Positions 57,601 through 64,000 of a DNA stretch of 64,000 nucleotides are shown here, one piece after another. The stretch's first letter is position 1; each line of letters starts with the position of its first letter. The notes under the pieces are model-generated. The model was given only the letters and a program-made list of their open reading frames with translations, was not told where the DNA came from and did no database searches. Source of the DNA: Ziziphus jujuba (taxonomy: Eukaryota; Streptophyta; Magnoliopsida; Rosales; Rhamnaceae); NCBI RefSeq assembly GCF_031755915.1, contig NC_083382.1:30960501-31024500 (forward strand), read 5' to 3'. Position numbers and translations under genes: made by a program.

Positions 57601-60600
57601 TCCAACCAATATATCCAAGACTAATTACAGTCATGAGCATCAACCAATCGTAAGTTTGAAAATAGTTAAGTCCTTGCAGTGCCAAGCCTCGGAGTTCTTC
57701 AGATAGCTTCATAGCAGCTTCATGGTTTTTAGCAGATATTTGGTACTCGATTTCATTCAACATAGTGGAATAATGGGCCAGTGGTTTGAAAGGCTTGAAA
57801 TTTAATGAATTTGACTGTTTCATTTCTTAAGTTTTGTCAAGAAATCAAATACACAATAGAAACCTGTTAAATTCTTCTCTGTCATTTCACAAATCTCCAA
57901 CAACAAAGACGAAGGCATTGAAACATTTTTAATATAAAAAATGGAAAAAGCAATTTTTTAATGAGAAAATAACTAGAAGAAAATAATAACCAGACAAAGA
58001 GATTCAAATCAATAAATGTATCACTCAATGTTGAATGTTACAAAAATTGAAACAAAATGCCTTGTGATGCTTTTATTTTTTAAGGGGCGAAAAAAAAAAA
58101 AAAAAAAAAAAAAGAGAAGAAGAAGAAGAAGCAGGTTACATTTATAAAATATGTGTGTAAAACATACTAATTCCAAACACAATAGAGTTGATAATAATTT
58201 TTGTGAGCAGAAAACTTAAAAAACTTTATTTCCTTGGAAAAAAAATCAAATAGACATAGTTAAAGGCTTTAAGGAAACAATGCTCTTTTACACTGAATCA
58301 CTGAGAAAAGTAAGAATTAATACAACCCAGAGGATACGTGACTTGTAAAGAAACTGAGATAGTACTTGCTTGGAATTGGCTAGCACAGCTTCAACTTCTG
58401 CCTCCTGGACGTCAAATAAAAACAAATCTCAGTTTCCTGCCTTATATCCAAGTTGGACCAATTAGAATCATCAAACAGAAATTTCTAGAGAAAAAAATAA
58501 AATTCTTCCTAGAATTATAACAAAATTAACCTTTATGCATTTACAGGATCAACTGCATTCATATATACCTCAGACATGTTGACATAATCAAGAGGTAAAC
58601 TTCCTACTGAATTTACAGGGCATGGCAAACCAAGAAGAGTTGACTGCCAGAAAAGTCAATAAACTTGTGAGAGAGATAAACCATGATGGTACTTCAAAAT
58701 GAAAAAGATTATTTCAGGAAAACAAAATGCTCAACCATGAGTGGAGCAATATCAGCTTGATTAACATCAACCCGTTCTATGCCATGAAGGCCCCATTCTG
58801 TAGGTGTTGGTGTGTCATGCATATGCTCATCAATAAATCGAAAACCACAGTCGGTGAGGTTGCTGCGAGATATTGGCCTGGGATATTTAACTCCTGCTCC
58901 CCAAGCAACAAGGGGAGTATCGGTGTTTGAGGGATGTCCATCGCCATGGCTTCCTATCATTCAAACCACAGAGTTATAGGACAAACAATATGTGTAAATG
59001 CCAAAAGTTTAAAAATGTTTGAGAGAAAAGAGAAACTGAATGTTATAAAATATAAACAGAAAAGACAACTTCTTAACAAACAGACACTAACATATCAGGC
59101 TGTTATATGAAATCATGTTAACATATCCAAATTCAAGGCCAAGGAACATTTTTTGAAATTGTTTACCACCCATCACTTATAGTACGTAGCTGGTCGGTTT
59201 GGAAAACATGAGGAAGACCCTAACCAGCTCTTTCAAAGCTCCACTTTCCATCTTAGATTCATATACAATACATAAGGCAAATAAGATAAATATATAAACT
59301 GTGTATCCCTATATGGAAGTAGAGCAGTATACAGTAGTCCTCACCTTTGTCGCTCATTCCATGGTCAGCCGTAAAAATATATGCTGTACGGTTGTCCTTG
59401 AAATAATCTTCAACAAGATTATAAACCCTTGCAGCTATATTGTCTACAACTTTAACATTATTGAGATAAATGGACGAATATGGCTTATGTGCATGACCAT
59501 TTGAGTCACATCCAAGTAGGTGCAAAAATACGACAAGATTATCCTGTAGAAGTAACTCCTTCAACTTTGGATCTTGGTTTGACCTATTAAGAAGGCTCTG
59601 AAATTGATCAAAAGACCACTCATCCAGAAACGAGGCATCTGCATGAACACTCGAAGATTTGCAACATAAAACTTTCATGACAAAATAAGATCCTACAATT
59701 GTTTCAGACCGCTAAATTTCGAGGAAGAAATCTGTAAACCTCGTAAGAAACTCAATTGACAATGCAATTTTAAGATGCCAGGCGATAAACTTTTCGTAAT
59801 GAAAAATAACATGTACAAAGACTGTAACCAAACCGGTAGCAAAGTCTTCAAACTCATGAGGGTAGCTATTCCACGTGCTGTGTGGCAAGGCACGACAGAA
59901 TATTGGAACTATATCTGGGCTACCAAAAGCAAATGTATGCCGGCTTCGGTTAAATACTGAATCAAATTCAACTGGATTAGCCTTCCATCCTGAAAAAGGA
60001 ATGCAGAAACTTTAGCGTACAGAAAGGGATGCCAAAACATTTGACTGGACGAAAGAAAACTTTAATAAAAGATACATGAGAATTAACTCCCAAAAAGATA
60101 GCACAAAAATAAAGCTCCACCTTTAGTAACTGCACTAGGATCCTCATAAAAACCAGCAATTATTGCGACATGTCCAGGCCTTGACTCTGTTGGAGGACGA
60201 GCATGAGATACTCCCCACCGGCCCTTCTCTTTAATTACACTTCTTAAAAATGGTGCTCTGAAGTTTCCTTCAGAATCCGGCTCATAGAACTTGTCAGCAC
60301 GCAACCCATCAGCTGCATTTTTATCGTAATTATCCCCAATAGCATAAAAAAATAAACAAATTAACTTTCTAGGATTATATTTCAACTAAACCATTCTTCA
60401 CAAATGGCCAGGAAAGATGAGTTTTTTTTGTTAGGCAAGACCCCAAAGTAGAAATTTTTCAGCAGAGCAAACAAATAAAAAAAGAAAGCTTGAGCTCAAA
60501 TTAGTCTCCCTCACTTAATACCAGACAAAACAGAGAGACCCACAACCCACTTGTTTTTTTTTTTTTTTTTTTTTTCAATACAATAGCAACATTTGAATTG

Positions 60601-60890
60601 GACAAACTGACAAACAGGTGGGGGTTGTTTATGATGGTCGTACCAACGAGAAGGATAAGTCGCTTGGCGGGAGCTTGGAAACGAGGGGTGACCGGATCCA
60701 TGCCATGGACAATGGGGGTCTTGAAGTAGATATCGAATATACTAAGCATGTAAACGGCGTGTAGAACCACACCCAGTACCACCAGCCATCTCTCCCGCCT
60801 TTTCAGCCATTTCTTTCTTCTTGTTACTGTTGCTCTGCTTCCTCCTTCTGCTGCGTCTCTGATCCCCAAGATCCCGTCGCCACGACCCAT
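54642..60890 (-). CDS. PIGN: GPI ethanolamine phosphate transferase 1 (PIG-N/MCD4)
   Basis: Eighteen minus-strand exons with GT..AG borders: 60644-60890, 60121-60312, 59834-59989, 59345-59638, 58736-58953, 58569-58643, 58338-58404, 57500-57825, 57110-57343, 56825-57012, 56527-56668, 56331-56439, 56020-56122, 55717-55906, 55391-55489, 55247-55305, 54980-55085 and 54642-54806. They total 2970 bp, 989 codons plus stop, without a break, close to the roughly 1000 residues usual for plant PIG-N. After a basic N-terminus and one membrane anchor ([15 protein letters not shown]) comes the lumenal alkaline-phosphatase-like domain: metal-site [17 protein letters not shown], and [16 protein letters not shown]. 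The C-terminal half is a series of membrane helices. The enzyme adds phosphoethanolamine to the first mannose of the GPI anchor precursor in the ER. I inferred the junctions from phase and family motifs; no cDNA was available. Confidence 0.9.
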
Positions 60891-61651
60891 ATTTTTTTTG
60901 GTTCTTTTATTGATTCGTATATTGGTTTCTGCTTTGTTTTTTGGCAAAGGTTGACTGAAATCACTGTTGGGTTTTGCTCCTTGGCTTGGTTCGATCTCTT
61001 TTGAAATGTCTTCAGCTTCAAGTTTAATCAAAACTCTCTGCTGTATTAACGAAGACAGTCTAAATCCAATTTCTTTTTTTCATTTTCGTTATTCGTGAGG
61101 AAGAAAAACTTATGGGCTCTTCTTTTTCTGGCCCATCAAATAAACAAGCCCAGAATAAGTACCTAAAAGTAGGTATGCCCATCAAGGAATGTTCTTGTAG
61201 AAATAACTTTGCTTTTTTATGAGAAACATTTTTAATAAAAAGCAGCTATTCAAAATAACCATTTCTAAGCAAATGCAGTTTAAAAAAAAAAAAAAAAAAA
61301 CATTTTATGCTCTTCAAACGCATTTGTCCATATTTAGAAGCAGTTTAGACTACGTTTAAAGAATTTTAAAGCTTATAAACCATCACACACCAGGCAATGT
61401 ACTTGAACAAATTTTCTGTGTGTGTTTTTCTTTTTAATACTTTGTTTGAATGATCCACATGATAATGATTTCTTCAAGTATTCCTTATACATAACCATAT
61501 GACAAACCAAAGATAAATTTTGTTGCTATTATATGTAACCATATCGGATTGAAAAATTACAGAGCTATTAACTTATATAGTATAAAGCTAACACCATTAT
61601 CATATAGATCCTCAACACCATCCAGAAGCAAGAACTCAAACAAAAGGCTAT
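60891..61651. other. PIG-N promoter region and intergenic DNA
   Basis: This is the region upstream of the PIG-N ATG. The open frame continues upstream of the ATG to about 61031 without matching PIG-N, so it is probably leader. No other gene or element is recognised. Confidence 0.5.
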
Positions 61652-61846
61652 TTATGGACAAATGGGAAGCTTAATTAGGCCACCTCTATAAGGAGATAAA
61701 GAGACATTGCAACCCGAGTGTCCCATGAGCTTTGCAGAAAACGAAGTCAGAATAGAAGTTGCAGCAGATGGAGAAGGAGCAAGAGCAGGAGCGTTCACTT
61801 GTCCAATAATATCACAAAAATAGCACCGGTCCCTTTGGAAACCCAT
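61652..61846 (-). CDS. Arabinogalactan-peptide-like small ORF, possibly decayed
   Basis: A 64-codon frame starts at an ATG at 61846, about 90 bp downstream of a good TATA box. Its middle, GQVNAPALAPSPSAATSI, has the Ala-Pro/Ser-Pro pattern of arabinogalactan peptides, which are small GPI-anchored wall proteins. The start (MGFQRDRCYFCDII) is a poor signal peptide. The frame used has no hydrophobic C-terminal GPI signal, whereas a +1 frame near 61720 would give a hydrophobic end followed by a stop. It may therefore be a frame-shifted pseudogene or a different short protein. Low certainty. Confidence 0.35.
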   Translation of the reverse strand: MGFQRDRCYFCDIIGQVNAPALAPSPSAATSILTSFSAKLMGHSGCNVSLSPYRGGLIKLPICP

Positions 61847-61935
61847 GTTTATGTATATACATAATATGATATATATTCTCAAAATAGCTTGATATGCAGA
61901 GGGTTGCAATGGATATATCGTTATGTCCCTCTGTA

Positions 61936-61943
61936 TATTTATA
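61936..61943 (-). promoter_or_regulatory. TATA box upstream of the AGP-like ORF
   Basis: TATAAATA on the minus strand, in the context CCTATAAATATACAG, about 90 bp before the ATG at 61846. Spacing suits a plant core promoter. Confidence 0.5.
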
Positions 61944-62760
61944 GGCAGTTAACAAGCTTTTTTGAGTCCTCATGTAGTAAATATTTTGATCCAGCTTCCA
62001 TCGAAGCTATCAGAAGGTGAAAATAATGGATTTGTTTCTTCTTGCTTAGGATTCCTAGGATGAATTTGGTTCAGATTCAGATATAGAAGCGAATATGTAC
62101 CAGATGGCATGGGACTATGAACTCAACAATGTGATTTGCCGGTCCTGGTAACACTAACAAAAGACTTCCATTCCCCACGTCGCACCTGGTTAATGTGATT
62201 TGCTTGTCCTGGTGACACTAGCAAAAACTTTCCTTCCCCACATACCACCTGCTTAATTTATCATAAACTTCCTAATCATGGCCTGCTGGTTTTCTTCAAG
62301 TACATGCTCTTTTGTTACTTCCACCAAAATTAAAAGTTACTTTTCTTTTGTTAGAAGGTTATTAACCAAATTTCGAATAATTAATCTTCCATTGTCCCTT
62401 CGTAAGTCGACGGATGTTGGAACTTTTTAATCGAAAATATCCGTTGAAGATGTTTAACAAGGGGCAAGAATACTACGTCCTGTTTCAGTAACAGGAAGGA
62501 ATCTACTCTACTTCCTCCAATATCCGTCACTTTGAAGCTATACCTTATTAACTACCATCACAAGCAGGCGAAAATTCCTGTTTTAATTGCTATCATGAAC
62601 TGCTTGATGTTCAGCAACCTTCTCTCCGAAAAGGTTGCAATTGACAAGATACATATAAAATAATATAATATATATATTTATACTTACGGTCACAAGGGAA
62701 AAAGTAACAACATATACCAATACCTGTGATACAACATGTGAAAATTAAATAGAAACTAAT
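61944..62760. other. Intergenic region between AGP-like ORF and GASA gene
   Basis: No coding region is recognised. It contains the 64-bp tandem duplication at 62128-62254. The right end grades into the GASA14-like 3' UTR. Confidence 0.5.
62128..62254. repeat. 64-bp imperfect tandem duplication
   Basis: Two consecutive units start AATGTGATTTGC and run through TGTCCTGGTxACACTAxCAAAA and TTCCCCAC to CACCTGxTT (62128-62191 and 62192-62254). Differences between units are mostly transitions. Function unknown. Confidence 0.7.
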
Positions 62761-62907
62761 GCCTTATATAGTACTATTTGCTCTCGTTCAAGATCTGAGG
62801 GTACGCAATAGCACCTGGAAGTTCACTGGAAAACCATTTATTTTCCCATCACACACTCTCTCTCTCTCATAGTTATTACAATGGTGAAAAACCTACCAAC
62901 CAAATTT

Positions 62908-63862
62908 TCAAGGGCACTTGATTCTGTTGCCATGGGTGGTCATATCAGTATAGCACTTGCCACATTTTTCTCTGTTCCCGAACGTTCCCGGTGGAACACA
63001 TCTGCATCGTGCACAGCATGTTTTGCATGCTCTGGTGCAGATGTTCTTCCTCGAATGGTCTTTGCACCTGTTATCACACAATGGGGCGCAATCTGCATAA
63101 CCAGAATCACCCATTCCAATATTTTCATCAGAAAACGACCACAAAATGAAAAACCCAACTCATAAATTCTTCAAAAGTCTTTTGGAAAAAAATAATATAT
63201 GGTACCTGCTATGGACCTCACAGGAGGCACTGGTGCAGTGGCTGGTGGATTCACAGGGGGCTTGACCGGAGGCACATAAGCTGGTGGTGGCGGCTTCACT
63301 GGAGGCACAGAAACTGGTGGCGGTGTTTTCACTGGAGGCACATATGCTGGTGGCGGTGGCTTCACTGGAGGCACAGAAACTGGTGGTGGTGTTTTCACTG
63401 GAGGCACATATGCTGGTGGCGGTGGTGGTGTTTTCACTGGAGGCACATAAGCTGGTGGCGGTGGCTTCACTGGAGGCACAGAAACTGGCGGTGGTGTTTT
63501 CACTGGAGGCACATAAGCTGGTGGCGGTGGCTTCACTGGAGGCACAGAAACTGGTGGTGGAGTTTTCACTGGAGGCACAAATGCTGGTGGCGGTGGCTTC
63601 ACTGGAGGCACAGGAGTTGGTACCTCGACTGGAGGTGCAGGGGCCGGTGGCTTAGCATAAACAACCTATTACCAAAATGGAAAGTTCAAAACTTAAGTGC
63701 CGTGGATTTGTTACTGAACTAAAACTCATCGACCAAACTGGGGGCTTGATACGTGGGTAAATGATCTGAGCAGGGAGATTCTTCAAAAAATAAATAAATA
63801 AATACTTTCTTGATCATGGTTATTTATACCTTTACATTGAGTTCTTCATGCTTAGATGAAAC
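62908..63862 (-). CDS. GASA14: Proline-rich GASA-domain protein (GASA14-like), 5' end beyond window
   Basis: Three exons are visible on the minus strand: 63830-63862 (VSSKHEELNVK), 63206-63665 (proline-rich) and 62908-63092 (GASA domain). All have GT..AG borders and join in phase, giving 225 codons plus stop. The signal-peptide exon must lie to the right of the window. The last 60 or so residues form the gibberellin-regulated (GASA/Snakin) domain with its cysteine pattern (DCAPLCDNRC...CTRACKTCCARCRCVPPGTFGN...KCP). The middle is a 22-residue repeat rich in PPV and KPPPPAYV. Proline-rich arm plus C-terminal GASA is the layout of Arabidopsis GASA14, a secreted protein linked to leaf growth and reactive-oxygen tolerance. 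No lesion is seen in the visible part. Confidence 0.85.
63224..63640 (-). repeat. 66-bp coding minisatellite in the GASA14-like gene
   Basis: A 66-bp (22-codon) unit encoding KPPPPAYVPPVKTPPPVSVP-type sequence is repeated four to five times. One unit carries an extra PPPAYVPPVKTPP-like insertion. The repeat keeps the frame and the antisense strand is also open as a by-product. Repeat number probably varies among alleles. Confidence 0.85.
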
Positions 63863-63878
63863 CTGCAAATGAAAAAGA

Positions 63879-63976
63879 GTATTTACAAATTAAGACTCCA
63901 AACTATATTAGCAGAAAAAAAGTGCTATGTATTTACAAATTAAGACTCCAAACTATATTAGCAGAAAAAAAGTGCT
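63879..63976. repeat. 50-bp perfect tandem duplication in GASA14-like intron
   Basis: GTATTTACAAATTAAGACTC... (50 bp) occurs twice head to tail (63879-63928 and 63929-63976) without visible differences over the shared length. It lies in the presumed first intron of the GASA14-like gene. Recent origin, or an assembly artefact, is likely. Confidence 0.8.
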
Positions 63977-64000
63977 AACTTCTCTATATGTGTTCGATTT

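Noticed and set aside
62881..63165. 94-codon plus-strand frame starting at a clear ATG
   Set aside because: It is antisense to the GASA exon with its conserved cysteines, which is the real coding strand.
63284..63655. 123-codon plus-strand open frame (repeats of LVAVASLEAQK type)
   Set aside because: It is the antisense of the proline-rich repeat of the GASA14-like gene; the 66-bp repeat is open on both strands as a side effect.
1..64000. CRISPR arrays, operons, Shine-Dalgarno sites or phage genes
   Set aside because: All genes are of eukaryotic plant type with introns; the tandem repeats seen are minisatellites or transposon repeats without CRISPR geometry.

Overview
The window looks like nuclear DNA of a eudicot plant, probably a woody species. 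It is AT-rich, its genes have introns with GT..AG borders, the families are plant-specific (U-box/ARM protein, class III peroxidase, SAG101, RPW8-type NLR, GASA), and Copia retrotransposons, TRIMs and MITEs are common. I cannot name the species.

Layout. At 1-8 kb there are two ordinary single-exon genes: a U-box/armadillo E3 ligase (3170-4906, +) and a class III peroxidase (6731-7705, -). From 10 to 53.3 kb lies a tandem array of SAG101 (EDS1-family lipase-like immune co-regulator) loci, all on the minus strand. It holds copy 1 (10.1-12.7 kb, pseudogene), copy 2 (22.1-24.5 kb, intact, 582 codons), fragment A (30.2-30.5 kb), fragment B (31.1-37.3 kb, split by a Copia element), copy 3 (38.4-41.0 kb, degraded) and copy 4 (51.0-53.3 kb, intact, 588 codons). 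Flanking DNA is repeated with the genes, so the array grew by duplication of multi-kilobase modules. Between copies 3 and 4, on the plus strand, sits an NRG1-type helper NLR (RPW8-NBS-LRR) locus (43.4-47.9 kb) with several disabling lesions. From 54.6 to 60.9 kb there is a complete 18-exon PIG-N gene (GPI ethanolamine phosphate transferase 1, 989 codons). The right end holds an arabinogalactan-peptide-like ORF and the 3' part of a proline-rich GASA14-like gene that runs off the window.

Mobile DNA: Copia-1 (12971-19733, old, 501-bp LTRs) lies upstream of SAG101 copy 1. Copia-2 (31436-37008, minus strand, 5-bp target duplication) lies inside a SAG101 exon. There is a 283-bp TRIM with target duplication, a second TRIM-like pair, a 533-bp hAT-type MITE with an 8-bp target duplication, and a roughly 1.1-kb inverted array of A/T-rich minisatellite units just upstream of the NRG1-like locus.

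How the genes fit together: EDS1-SAG101 heterodimers and NRG1 helper NLRs form one TIR-NLR signalling module in Arabidopsis and Nicotiana. Here the SAG101 and NRG1 families are physically interleaved, with active-looking, truncated and transposon-broken members side by side. A remnant of PIG-N introns between SAG101 copies 1 and 2 shows that PIG-N sequence took part in the same duplications.
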